The notes under the pieces are model-generated. The model searched no databases and was not told the origin of the DNA. It was given only the letters and a program-made list of their open reading frames with translations. DNA of 64,000 nt from Chitinophaga hostae (GTDB lineage Bacteria > Bacteroidota > Bacteroidia > Chitinophagales > Chitinophagaceae), in NCBI RefSeq assembly GCF_018224885.1, contig NZ_JAGTXB010000007.1, forward strand, positions 62,001-126,000, read 5' to 3'. Below, piece by piece: positions 35,202 through 44,580 of this stretch. The position numbers were made by a program, and so were the translations under genes. How positions within the stretch are numbered: the first letter of the stretch is position 1; every line of letters begins with the position of its first letter.

Positions 35202-36464
35202 CTAAAATCCAACACGAGCATTTTTTCTCGCCGGAGAAAAAGCGCCGACGTCTATACTGGTAGTAGCGCCATGATCCGCCAGTTCCGCCAGCAGCTTGCC
35301 CGTGGCAGGTCCCAGGCTGAGGCCCATCATGGCATGACCGGCTCCCAGCAGCAGGTTGTTGTAACCGGGCATAAAGCCGATGTAGGGCAGTCCATCCGGT
35401 GAACAGGGACGGCATCCGCTCCATACGGCTTTTTTATCGGGCATATTTATCGGGAGATTGGTAAAATAACGTTGTATAGAATCCACAATGCCCGCCACAC
35501 GGTTCATATTTACCTGGTCGTTGATGGGGGCGAGTTCCATGGTGCCGCCGTAGCGAAGGCGGTTTCCCATGGGCGTAAGCGCTACTCTTGCTTCACAGAG
35601 GATGGCAGGAATATTTAAATTCACTGCGGGCGTTTCCAATGTTACAGAGTAACCCTTACCTGGCATCATGGGCACATGATTACCTGCCAAACGCGCCACT
35701 GCCGGGGTCCAGGAGCCGGCGGCCAATACAAAAACATCGGCGGTATGGTCCTCATTTCCGGTCGTAACGGAAATAACTTTACCACCTTTTGTTTTAATAC
35801 CGGTAACTGCTTTGCCAGGTATGAATTGTACCTGTTGTTGCTGCAGATAGGCGATCAGTTGCTGCATCAGGTCGTTGGGATACAGGTGTCCGTCGCAGCG
35901 ATAGTGTACGCCACCCAACACATCCATTTCTACCTGAGGCTCCAAAGCGCGCAGAGCGGCTTTATCCAGCACTACGGCATCCAATCCCATGTTGTTGGCT
36001 TGTTTTGCCAGATGTGTCTCCTCCTCCGCCACCGCAGCAGTTTTATAATACATGATAATGCCTTTGCGTTCAAGGCCAAAACTGAATCCTTCCTTTTGAG
36101 CCAGATCGGCATAAAGGGAACGGCTAAACAGGTTGAGATCACGCAGGGGCAGCGCCGATGCAGCAACATGTTGCGCATTGGCATTCTTCATAAATTTAAG
36201 TCCCCAGCTGATGAGCTGTTTATTGAGGGCGGGCTTTACATAAAACGGGCTTTTGCTGTTGAACATCCAGCGGATGCCCTGTGATACAATACCTGGGGCT
36301 GCCAGCGGCACAAAGTGACTGGGCACAATCATACCCATGTTGCCATAGGAGCAGTTGTTGGTAAAATCTCCCTGATCGATAATGGTTACATCCCAGCCGC
36401 CTTCCTGCAGGTAGTAAGCGCTGCAAAGACCAATAATACCACCGCCGATGACGATTGCTTTCAT
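35202..36464 (-). CDS. FAD-dependent D-amino acid (D-hydroxyproline) dehydrogenase
   Basis: This 420-aa DadA/DAO-family flavoprotein has the N-terminal dinucleotide motif VIGGGIIGLCSAYYL and a C-terminal GAGHAMMGLSLGPATGKLLAEL. In the known pathway cis-4-hydroxy-D-proline is oxidised to 1-pyrroline-4-hydroxy-2-carboxylate by such an enzyme. It is the last gene of a four-gene operon with hydroxyproline epimerase, semialdehyde dehydrogenase and deaminase genes, which makes that substrate likely. Electrons would pass to the respiratory chain or oxygen. Confidence 0.87.
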   Translation of the reverse strand: MKAIVIGGGIIGLCSAYYLQEGGWDVTIIDQGDFTNNCSYGNMGMIVPSHFVPLAAPGIVSQGIRWMFNSKSPFYVKPALNKQLISWGLKFMKNANAQHVAASALPLRDLNLFSRSLYADLAQKEGFSFGLERKGIIMYYKTAAVAEEETHLAKQANNMGLDAVVLDKAALRALEPQVEMDVLGGVHYRCDGHLYPNDLMQQLIAYLQQQQVQFIPGKAVTGIKTKGGKVISVTTGNEDHTADVFVLAAGSWTPAVARLAGNHVPMMPGKGYSVTLETPAVNLNIPAILCEARVALTPMGNRLRYGGTMELAPINDQVNMNRVAGIVDSIQRYFTNLPINMPDKKAVWSGCRPCSPDGLPYIGFMPGYNNLLLGAGHAMMGLSLGPATGKLLAELADHGATTSIDVGAFSPARKNARVGF

Positions 36465-36475
36465 AAAAAAAATGA

Positions 36476-37477
36476 TTAGATCACCTGGAATCCGTGTACA
36501 TATGGATCATCATCATCCAGGATAATAGTGTTATAACCCGTTACCATTGCCCAGCCTTCTATGCCCGGTACAATGGCCGGTTTGCCGGCAATCGTTGTTT
36601 CGGCTTCGATAGTGCCGGTGAATTGTGAACCGATAATACTTTCGTGAATAAAGCGGTCGCCCTGCCGCAGCTTTCCTTTGGCATGCCATTGGGCCATCCT
36701 GGCGGAGGTACCGGTGCCGCAGGGAGAGCGGTCGATGGCTTTATCACCATAAAAAACCGCGTTGCGGGCGGTGGCTTCCGGGCTGATCGTGGCGCCTGTC
36801 CACAGCAAATGACTCAACCCTTTGATATGTTCATTCTCCGGATGCACGAACGTATATTTTTCGTTTAGTCTTTTACGTAGTTCGCGGCTCCAGGAGATCA
36901 GTTGATCGGCCGTGTGGTGTTCGAGTCCTTTAAAATTTTCCTGCGGATCAACGATCGCATAGAAATTACCGCCATAAGCTACATCTACATGCAGCGTACC
37001 CAGGTCGGGGCAGCTGATCTCCAGGTTTTCTGCAGCCAGGAAAGATTTTACATTGGTGAGCTTTACAGATTTCACTTTTTTGCCTTCCTGAACATAATTC
37101 ACCAGCACCAGTCCTGCCGGGGTTTCCAGCCGCAGCTGCCCAGGCACTTTAGGTGTAATTAACCCCTGTTCAATTGCGATGGTTACTGTACCGATGGTAC
37201 CGTGTCCGCACATCGGTAAACAGCCGCTGGTTTCTATATACAACACGCCGATATCGTTGGCTTCGTCGGAAGGCGGATAAAGTATACTGCCGCTCATCAT
37301 ATCATGTCCCCTGGGTTCAAACATCAGTCCTTTACGGATCCAGTCGAACTCCTGCAAAAAGTGCAGTCGTTTCTCCATCATGTTATTGCCCCGGAGTATG
37401 GGCCCTCCACCTGCCACCAGTCTTACCGGGTTACCGCAGGTGTGTGCATCTATACAAAAAAATGTTTTGGCTGACAT
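36476..37477 (-). CDS. 4-hydroxyproline 2-epimerase (proline racemase family)
   Basis: This 333-aa enzyme has both active-site cysteines of the two-base mechanism: Cys90 in MCGHGTIG and Cys253 in SPCGTGTSAR. Cysteine at both sites is the pattern of 4-hydroxyproline epimerases and proline racemases, not of trans-3-hydroxyproline dehydratases. It would convert trans-4-hydroxy-L-proline to cis-4-hydroxy-D-proline in the cytoplasm. It lies 11-12 bp from its neighbours in the catabolic operon. Confidence 0.92.
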   Translation of the reverse strand: MSAKTFFCIDAHTCGNPVRLVAGGGPILRGNNMMEKRLHFLQEFDWIRKGLMFEPRGHDMMSGSILYPPSDEANDIGVLYIETSGCLPMCGHGTIGTVTIAIEQGLITPKVPGQLRLETPAGLVLVNYVQEGKKVKSVKLTNVKSFLAAENLEISCPDLGTLHVDVAYGGNFYAIVDPQENFKGLEHHTADQLISWSRELRKRLNEKYTFVHPENEHIKGLSHLLWTGATISPEATARNAVFYGDKAIDRSPCGTGTSARMAQWHAKGKLRQGDRFIHESIIGSQFTGTIEAETTIAGKPAIVPGIEGWAMVTGYNTIILDDDDPYVHGFQVI

Positions 37478-37489
37478 ACGTATTCAAAG

Positions 37490-39079
37490 TTATGATCTAA
37501 CGGCATCTTTTGTCAACTGACCATCCAGGCGGCGCCAGATACCTAATGGATTATCATCTTTCAGCGCTTCCGGGAGCAGGTGTGGTGGCCAGTCCTGGTA
37601 GCATAATGGTCTTGCAAAACGTACTATCGCTGACGCACCTACGGAGGTGCTTCGTATATCCGTGGTAGCAGGAAATGGCCCGCCGTGATGCATGGCATAG
37701 CCGGGTTCCACGCCGGTAGGCACATTATTAAAAATAACACGTCCCACCTTTTCGGTCAACACCGTAATGGCATCGGAAAAACGTTGCAGATCTGCCGTTT
37801 CGGCCATTATTGTACCGGTTAGTTGTCCGTGTAACTGTGTAAGCACCGCCTGTAACTGCGCATCATCCTGGCATACCACCAGCAGGGCTGCGGGTCCGAA
37901 TACTTCCTGCTGCAGCTCATCGCTGGCAATGAAATCTTTCGCATGCACCCGGTATAATGCGGGTGAGCCTTTGGTTTGCGCAGCTCCGGCGTCGCCTGCC
38001 AGCAGGGTTTCCACTCCCTTTCTGCGCGACAACTGCTCCCTGTTTTCATAATAATGATAACAGATCCCCGGATTGAGCATGGTGCCTGCAGCAATAGCCG
38101 ACAATTCCTGTTGTAATGCAGCCGCAAACTGTGCAGTGGCCTCATCTGCCAGGGCTATCAGTAAACCGGGATTGGTGCAGAACTGCCCCGTTCCAAGGGT
38201 GATGGACTGTGCATATTGTTTCGCCACCGTCGCCCCGGAGGCGGCCAGTTTGGCGGGCAGCAGCAGTACCGGGTTGATACTGCCCATTTCCGCGTATACG
38301 GGAATAGGTTCTGGGCGTTGTGTCACCGCATCAAAGATAGCGGTACCCGCTTTAAAGGAGCCGGTAAATCCGATGGCCCGGATACCGGGGTGTTTTACCA
38401 GCTGCTGTCCGAGGGCAGGGCCGGCGCCGGTGAGGCTGGAGAAAACGCCATCGGGCATGCCGCATTGCTGCGCCGCCTTGAGGATCGCCGTTGCGATCAG
38501 TTCATTGGTACCCGGATGGGATTCGTGTGCTTTTACAATTACCGGGTTCCCTGCTGCTAATGCAGAGGCAGTATCGCCGCCGGCGGTTGAAAAAGCCAGC
38601 GGGAAATTGCTGGCAGGGAATACCAGCACGGGGCCTAACGGCACCAGCATTTTCCGTATATCCGCACGCGGTAGTGGAGTGCGATCCGGTTGTGCCGGGT
38701 CTATCACCGCTTCTACCCAGGAACCTTCCCGGAGTATGGAAGCAAAAAGCCGCAGTTGAGAAACGGTACGCATGCGTTCACCGGTGATGCGGCCCAATGG
38801 CAGCCCGGATTCCGCTACCGTTCTTTCCAGCAGCGGATCGCCCAGCGCCAGTATTTCTGTGGCAATGGTTTCCAGGAACACTGCCCGTTGTTCCGGTGTG
38901 GTTAAACGGTAAGTTTTGAAGGCGGTGGCGGCCTTGCTGACCGCCAGGTTTACTTCCGCGGTGGTGGCCACCGCGAAAGTTTCCGGCAATTGAACGTTAC
39001 TAACGGGATCGTACGCACGAATTGCTTCCGTTCCTTCTGCAACAACAGCAAAGCCGATTATATTTTTTCCTGTAATCAT
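37490..39079 (-). CDS. alpha-ketoglutarate semialdehyde (2,5-dioxovalerate) dehydrogenase
   Basis: This 529-aa aldehyde dehydrogenase has Glu264 in VYAEMGSINP and the nucleophile Cys301 in LGTGQFCTNPG. The coenzyme region is IGFTGSFKAG. The sequence style (LPETFAVATTAEVNLAV, GRITGERMRTVSQLR) is that of the KGSADH group rather than of general ALDHs. It would oxidise alpha-ketoglutarate semialdehyde to 2-oxoglutarate, the last step of hydroxyproline catabolism. It overlaps the deaminase gene by 4 bp. Confidence 0.9.
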   Translation of the reverse strand: MITGKNIIGFAVVAEGTEAIRAYDPVSNVQLPETFAVATTAEVNLAVSKAATAFKTYRLTTPEQRAVFLETIATEILALGDPLLERTVAESGLPLGRITGERMRTVSQLRLFASILREGSWVEAVIDPAQPDRTPLPRADIRKMLVPLGPVLVFPASNFPLAFSTAGGDTASALAAGNPVIVKAHESHPGTNELIATAILKAAQQCGMPDGVFSSLTGAGPALGQQLVKHPGIRAIGFTGSFKAGTAIFDAVTQRPEPIPVYAEMGSINPVLLLPAKLAASGATVAKQYAQSITLGTGQFCTNPGLLIALADEATAQFAAALQQELSAIAAGTMLNPGICYHYYENREQLSRRKGVETLLAGDAGAAQTKGSPALYRVHAKDFIASDELQQEVFGPAALLVVCQDDAQLQAVLTQLHGQLTGTIMAETADLQRFSDAITVLTEKVGRVIFNNVPTGVEPGYAMHHGGPFPATTDIRSTSVGASAIVRFARPLCYQDWPPHLLPEALKDDNPLGIWRRLDGQLTKDAVRS

Positions 39080-39999
39080 GCAGGGAGGTTTAAATATTCA
39101 GGCAGTACAGGTCTTTTAGCCAGCGCATCTGCAATTACTTTTTGCGCGTATGCCAGTTCTCCACCTGTTGGCAACAGGCGTGGCGCGCGTACATGGGTAG
39201 TGCCGATACCGGTAGCGGTGGCTGCCAGTTTAATATATTGTACCAGTTTTGGATCAATATCCAGTTCCAGCAGTGGCATAAACCAGCGATAAATAGCGAG
39301 GGCTTCTGCGATGCGGCCTGCTTTGGCGAGACGGTAAATAGCCACGGTTTCACGGGGGAAAGCATCCACCAGACCGGCTACCCAGCCATTGGAGCCCAGG
39401 AGGATACATTCTAACGCTAACGTATCAACGCCGCAGAGGATACTGAAACGGTCGCCAAAACGATTGATCATACGGGTTACGTTGGTGGTATCGCGGGTGG
39501 ATTCCTTTACTGCCTGGATGTTGGCGGCTGCAGACAGCTGTTCAAACATATCCAGTGTTACCAGGATCTTATAATCAACCGGGTTGTTATAGATCATGAT
39601 AGGCAACGGGGTGCTGTTAGCTACTGCCAGAAAGTAAGCAACCGTTTCCGCATCATCGGCCTTGTAACGCATGGGCGGCAGCAGCATCAAACCAGCGGCT
39701 CCTGCATCTTCAGCAGCTTTTGCGCAGGCCACAGCCGCGGCAGTGGTTTGCTCCGCGATATTCATGATAACAGGTATTTTACCACCCAGGAAAGCCACTG
39801 CATGTTTCACCAATGCGTACTTTTCTTCATTGAGTAAGCTACTGGCTTCTCCCAAAGATCCGCCCAGAATAATACCATTAACGCCTGCATCTACCTGCGC
39901 CTGCAGGTTTTTGTCGAACATGTCATAATCAATATGATCATCGGCGGTGAAAGGGGTAAGCAACGCGGGAAATACGCCTTGCCAGTTAACTTGTGCCAT
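39076..39999 (-). CDS. DapA-family 1-pyrroline-4-hydroxy-2-carboxylate deaminase
   Basis: This DHDPS/NAL-superfamily barrel has GVFPALLTPF at the start, LGGSLGEASSL as the substrate-binding motif, YNNPVDY with the catalytic tyrosine, and the Schiff-base lysine in NIQAVKESTRD. In hydroxyproline operons this member deaminates and dehydrates 1-pyrroline-4-hydroxy-2-carboxylate to alpha-ketoglutarate semialdehyde. I start at ATG 39999 (MAQVNWQGVFPAL, 307 aa); the frame is open to 40041, but that would swallow the likely promoter. It leads the operon. Confidence 0.88.
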   Translation of the reverse strand: MAQVNWQGVFPALLTPFTADDHIDYDMFDKNLQAQVDAGVNGIILGGSLGEASSLLNEEKYALVKHAVAFLGGKIPVIMNIAEQTTAAAVACAKAAEDAGAAGLMLLPPMRYKADDAETVAYFLAVANSTPLPIMIYNNPVDYKILVTLDMFEQLSAAANIQAVKESTRDTTNVTRMINRFGDRFSILCGVDTLALECILLGSNGWVAGLVDAFPRETVAIYRLAKAGRIAEALAIYRWFMPLLELDIDPKLVQYIKLAATATGIGTTHVRAPRLLPTGGELAYAQKVIADALAKRPVLPEYLNLPA

Positions 40000-40023
40000 T
40001 TTCCTATCTTTTTTTATGTGCAA

Positions 40024-40031
40024 CAAAAATA
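40024..40031 (-). promoter_or_regulatory. candidate -7 element of the hydroxyproline operon
   Basis: On the minus strand TATTTTTG matches TAnnTTTG and stands 25 bp ahead of the chosen deaminase start. No TTG is found at 19-bp spacing. It supports the shorter start codon for that gene. Confidence 0.45.
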
Positions 40032-40197
40032 GCCGGAGCACTGCGATAGCATGCTACTGTAATTAATCAATTATACGCAGATTTTAACCGAAAAAAACAC
40101 ATTAAACATCATATTGAAAAAATATCTGCATATATTTTTACGTCGAATATGGGAAATATTGCTTAATTTATTGGCGTTCTATATAATTGTTATCCCG

Positions 40198-42894
40198 ATG
40201 CGTTATGTAAATGCCCTGGTTGTTTTATTCTTGTCGCTTTCCCTTGCTATAACAGTCAGGGCGCAGGATTGTAGCCAGATCGGTCAAACACCTTCCTCGG
40301 CTTTTCCCGTATGTGGCACCCAGGTATTCAAGCAGGAATCGGTACCTATTTGTGGCGTTAACTTTATCCCCGGCCCTGCCTGTAATAACCCGGGTAACGG
40401 TCCGCATTCCGACAAAAATCCGTTCTGGTATAAGTTTACCTGTTACCAAACCGGTACGCTGGGATTTACTATTACACCGCTTACGCTGGCAGAGGACTAC
40501 GACTGGCAGATATTCGACATCACCGGCCGTAACCCCAACGATGTATTTACGGATGGGAGTCTTTATGTAACGATGAACTGGTCTGGTGAATTTGGAGTTA
40601 CCGGGGCTTCTTCCGCCGGCAACTCCCTCGATGTTTGCGGCGGCTATAACCTGCCGCTGTTCAGTAAAATGGCCACCATACAGCAAGGACATGAGTACCT
40701 CCTGCTGATCAGTCACTTCTCGGATTCCCAGAGTGGTTATGAGTTATCTTTTGGCGGAGGCACGGCAGTGATCACGGATCCTACAATACCGAAACTGCAA
40801 CAATCGCATTATAACTGTGGTCCTGTATCTGTAGGGATTAAACTTAGCAAAAAGATCAAATGTAACAGCATTTCCGCCGATGGCAGTGAGTTTTCACTGA
40901 GCACCGCCGGCATAAAAATCCTCAGTGTTACCGGTGTTGGCTGTAGTAACGGATTCGACACTGATTCCTTACTGGTGAAACTGGATAAGATCCTCCCGGT
41001 AGGCAGTCATACCCTGGTATCAAAAAACGGTACAGATAAAAATACGCTCCTGGATGCCTGTGGCAACCAGTTGCCGATCGGAGAAAGTACCACTTTTACC
41101 GTGGATCCTATGCTGCCGGTAGAGATGGGTCACATTAAAACATTGCCCTGCAGCCCGGATCAGCTGCAACTTGAATTTCCAGCCCCTGTGCGCTGTGCCT
41201 CTATTTCACCGGATGGAAAAGATTTTGTGCTCAGCGGCCCGTCCGCGGTTAAGATTACCGGCGCTACCGCCAATTGTACTACCGACGGACTTACTACTAT
41301 CATCTTTCTAAAACTTGATAAACGGATACTGGTACCCGGCAACTATAAGGTAACGCTGGTAAAAGGTCCTGATGGCAATACCATTGAAAGTGAATGTCAT
41401 ATGCAAACGCCGGCCGGCGGCATAGCGGATTTTAATATACCGCCACAGCCATTTGTAGCATTGGGTCCTGTGACGCCGCCGCCTTGCGCACCTAATGAAA
41501 TACAGCTGGTGTTTGCCCAGCCGATCCGTTGCAGCTCTGTAGCAACCGATGGCAGTGATTTTACTGTAGATGGCGCATCAGCACCGGTGATTACTAAAGC
41601 ACTCCCCGACTGTGATGCCAACGGACTCACGAAAACGGTTACACTGCAACTGAAAGATCGCATACTAAAAGATGGTAATTACCTGGTGCATCTGAAAACA
41701 GGGAAAGATGGTAATACCCTGCAGAGCGAATGCTGGATTGAAACACCCGCAGGCGCCCAACAGCCCTTTACAATTGATCCGCAGCCCGCAGTGCTGTTGC
41801 GGGCTACCGCGCCCGCCATCTGCCAACCAGCTTCCATAAAAATAGGGATATCGATCCCCGTGCGTTGCAGCTCCATTGCACCCGATGGCAGCGATTTCTC
41901 TATTGCCGGTCCTACGGCCGTCAGTATAACCGGCGCAAAAGGCAGCTGCAATACCAATGATCTTACCGATACGGTAGAACTGTCGCTCTCCGCCCCCATT
42001 CAGCGCGCCGGTGACTATGTGATCACGCTCCGCAACGGGAAAGACGGCAACACCCTGCAAAGCGAATGCTGGCAACCCGCTGCCGTAAACCAACAAGCTA
42101 CTTTTCGTGCAGCCGACACCGTTAACGCTACGTTTAATTATACCCTTGAGCAGGACTGCCGCATCACCACCATGCGTTTTCAGCATGACGGTAAAAACCA
42201 GGTGAATAAATGGACCTGGGTGTTTGACGACGGAGAAACCAGTAACCTCCAAAACCCGGTGAAAGTATACCATACACTGGGAGATAAACACCTGCAGCTC
42301 ACGGTTTCCAACGGAGTTTGTTCAGATACAAAAAGTAAAGATACCCTGCTCAGAAGTGAAGTGACGGCTTTGTTTGACGTAGATCCCGGTCCTTATTGTC
42401 CACTGGACCTGGTATTACCGAAAGACAGGAGTCTTGGTAAAATAGTATCCTGGACCTGGGATTATGGCAATGGTGGCCGTGCTAACGGGCCTGTTCCTAT
42501 ACGCATGCAGTACTATCCCACACAGAAAGAGCAACAATATCTTATCCGGCTGATTGTAAAAAATGACGCCAACTGCTTTGATACCGCCAATCACTATATT
42601 ACAGCCGTATCCAGTTGTTATATAGATGTGCCCACGGCCTTCTCTCCCAACAACGACGGGCAAAACGATTACCTCTATCCGCTGAACGCCTACAAGGCAG
42701 TGGATCTTCATTTCGCCGTATATAACCGGTTGGGCAACCTCTTGTTTGAGACCAACGACTGGACCCACAAATGGGATGGCACCGTAAACGGACAGCGTTC
42801 CGACGTAGGCACCTATGTGTGGATGCTGGAGTATACAGAGAAAGTAAGCGGCAAACGGGTGTTCCGGAAAGGCACGACGGTGCTGGTACGTTAA
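40198..42894 (+). CDS. large surface protein with four Ig-like repeats, PKD domain and type IX C-terminal sorting domain
   Basis: An 898-aa secreted protein. I start at ATG 40198, where MRYVNALVVLFLSLSLAIT gives a clean signal peptide; an upstream TTG at 40114 is unlikely. After an N-terminal CUB-like part come four repeats of about 105 aa, each with a [CR]CSSIAPDGSDF-type strand and a KDGNTLQSECW-type end. A PKD-like domain (WVFDDGETSNLQNPVKVYH) and a second such domain follow. The C terminus (VPTAFSPNNDGQNDYLYP to GTYVWMLEY) is the gliding-motility/CHU_C domain used for type IX secretion (type B). It is probably cell-surface and adhesive. No operon partner is obvious. Confidence 0.85.
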   Translation: MRYVNALVVLFLSLSLAITVRAQDCSQIGQTPSSAFPVCGTQVFKQESVPICGVNFIPGPACNNPGNGPHSDKNPFWYKFTCYQTGTLGFTITPLTLAEDYDWQIFDITGRNPNDVFTDGSLYVTMNWSGEFGVTGASSAGNSLDVCGGYNLPLFSKMATIQQGHEYLLLISHFSDSQSGYELSFGGGTAVITDPTIPKLQQSHYNCGPVSVGIKLSKKIKCNSISADGSEFSLSTAGIKILSVTGVGCSNGFDTDSLLVKLDKILPVGSHTLVSKNGTDKNTLLDACGNQLPIGESTTFTVDPMLPVEMGHIKTLPCSPDQLQLEFPAPVRCASISPDGKDFVLSGPSAVKITGATANCTTDGLTTIIFLKLDKRILVPGNYKVTLVKGPDGNTIESECHMQTPAGGIADFNIPPQPFVALGPVTPPPCAPNEIQLVFAQPIRCSSVATDGSDFTVDGASAPVITKALPDCDANGLTKTVTLQLKDRILKDGNYLVHLKTGKDGNTLQSECWIETPAGAQQPFTIDPQPAVLLRATAPAICQPASIKIGISIPVRCSSIAPDGSDFSIAGPTAVSITGAKGSCNTNDLTDTVELSLSAPIQRAGDYVITLRNGKDGNTLQSECWQPAAVNQQATFRAADTVNATFNYTLEQDCRITTMRFQHDGKNQVNKWTWVFDDGETSNLQNPVKVYHTLGDKHLQLTVSNGVCSDTKSKDTLLRSEVTALFDVDPGPYCPLDLVLPKDRSLGKIVSWTWDYGNGGRANGPVPIRMQYYPTQKEQQYLIRLIVKNDANCFDTANHYITAVSSCYIDVPTAFSPNNDGQNDYLYPLNAYKAVDLHFAVYNRLGNLLFETNDWTHKWDGTVNGQRSDVGTYVWMLEYTEKVSGKRVFRKGTTVLVR

Positions 42895-42954
42895 GGCATT
42901 TTTGGAATTCTAGCCGAACTCCGCTAATTTTTGCCCGGAATAAATAATCATACA

Positions 42955-44574
42955 TTGAAAGTACCCATCATATTAGCCATATCTGCTGCTTTGCTGGGCG
43001 GCAACGCCGCAGCACAGGATTCAGCAGCCATCAAAGCCATTAATGCGCCCGGGCTGGCACAGCATATTCAAATACTGGCCTCCGATGCCTTTGAAGGCCG
43101 CAAGCCCTTTACACGGGGAGAAGACAGCACCATACAGTATCTCGCCGCCCAGTTTAAACAGCTGGGGCTAAAACCGGGTAATGGCGACAGCTATTTCCAG
43201 GAGGTGCCCATGGTATCGATCAGCTCCAAACCAGCCAGTGATCTGGTTATAAAAGGCAAAGCCGGAGCCGTGTCACTTCAATACCTGGAAGACTTTGTGG
43301 CGGCCACCCGCCAGGTGCAGGAACAGGTAAGTATCCGCAACAGTGAGCTTGTATTTGCCGGTTACGGCATTGTGGCGCCGGAATATCACTGGAACGATTA
43401 TAAAGGACTAGATGTAAAAGGGAAAACGGTGATTGTGATGATCAACGACCCGGGCTTTGCAGACAGCACCCTGTTCAAAGGTCGTGTGATGAGCTACTAC
43501 GGCCGCTGGACCTATAAATTTGAAGAAGCCTCCCGTCAGGGCGCCGCCGGCGTTATCATCATTCATGAAACCGCCGCCGCCAGCTATCCGTGGAAAGTAG
43601 TGCGCAGCGGATGGTCCAACTCAAAACTGCATCTGCAAACAGCCAACAACAACCAGCATCGCACCACCATGGAAGGATGGATCACACAGGACGCGGCCAA
43701 AAAAATATTCCAGCTGGCCGGCCTGTCGCCAGACATCATGGAAAAGGCCAGGGCAAAAGATTTCAAGCCGGTAGACCTCCATTTACAAACATCTCTCGAA
43801 ATTAATAATACCATCAAAAAATCCACCTCGCATAATGTACTGGCGTTACTGCCGGGTGCAAAACATCCGCAGGAATGTGTTGTATATTCCGCCCACTGGG
43901 ATCATTTTGGTATAGGCGAGCCCGTTAAAGGAGATTCTATTTATAACGGCGCAGTAGACAACGCCACCGGTACCGCCGGTTTGCTCGCACTGGCAACAGC
44001 GTTTACAAAATTACCGCATCCACCGGCCCGCTCAGTACTGTTCCTTTCCGTTACCGGCGAAGAACAGGGCCTGCTGGGATCAGAATATTACACCGCACAC
44101 CCAACGTTTGCCCTGCATAAAATAGTGGCAGACATCAACCTGGATGTGCTCAATACTTTTGGTCGCACCAAAGATATTACCCTGATCGGCTTCGCACAAT
44201 CGGAGCTGGACGAATACGCCCTGCGCGCCGCGCGCAAACAGGGTCGTACCACCGTTCCCGAAGCCAATCCCGAAGGTGGCTGGTTTTTCCGTTCCGACCA
44301 CTTCAACTTCGCCAAGAAAGGAGTGCCGGGATTATATATTGGTCCGGGCACCAGCGCCGTTGGCCGCGACGTCGGCCGGGGGAAGGAAATGATAGCAACG
44401 TATAATCGTTTACGTTACCACTCCCCCGCCGATGAATATGACCCGGCCACCTGGGTAATGGATGGCATGGTGGAAGACGTTCGCCTGCTGTTTGATGTAG
44501 GATACCAGCTCAGCAATGAAAACAGTTTCCCTGCATGGAAGAAAGGATCAGAGTTTAAAGCATATAGAAAATAA
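42955..44574 (+). CDS. secreted M28-family zinc aminopeptidase
   Basis: I use the TTG at 42955, giving MKVPIILAISAALLGGNAAAQ as the signal peptide; the frame opens at another TTG at 42931. A PA-like insert (NSELVFAGYGIVAPEYHWNDYKGLDV) precedes the peptidase domain. Metal ligands are visible in order: His in SAHWDHFG, Asp in GAVDNATGTAG, Glu-Glu in TGEEQGLLGSEYY, Asp in DINLDVLNTFG, and His in RSDHFNFAKKGVPG. The enzyme probably trims peptides in the periplasm. It lies 6 bp ahead of the MtfA-like gene and is probably cotranscribed with it. Confidence 0.88.
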   Translation: MKVPIILAISAALLGGNAAAQDSAAIKAINAPGLAQHIQILASDAFEGRKPFTRGEDSTIQYLAAQFKQLGLKPGNGDSYFQEVPMVSISSKPASDLVIKGKAGAVSLQYLEDFVAATRQVQEQVSIRNSELVFAGYGIVAPEYHWNDYKGLDVKGKTVIVMINDPGFADSTLFKGRVMSYYGRWTYKFEEASRQGAAGVIIIHETAAASYPWKVVRSGWSNSKLHLQTANNNQHRTTMEGWITQDAAKKIFQLAGLSPDIMEKARAKDFKPVDLHLQTSLEINNTIKKSTSHNVLALLPGAKHPQECVVYSAHWDHFGIGEPVKGDSIYNGAVDNATGTAGLLALATAFTKLPHPPARSVLFLSVTGEEQGLLGSEYYTAHPTFALHKIVADINLDVLNTFGRTKDITLIGFAQSELDEYALRAARKQGRTTVPEANPEGGWFFRSDHFNFAKKGVPGLYIGPGTSAVGRDVGRGKEMIATYNRLRYHSPADEYDPATWVMDGMVEDVRLLFDVGYQLSNENSFPAWKKGSEFKAYRK

Positions 44575-44580
44575 CGCAAG

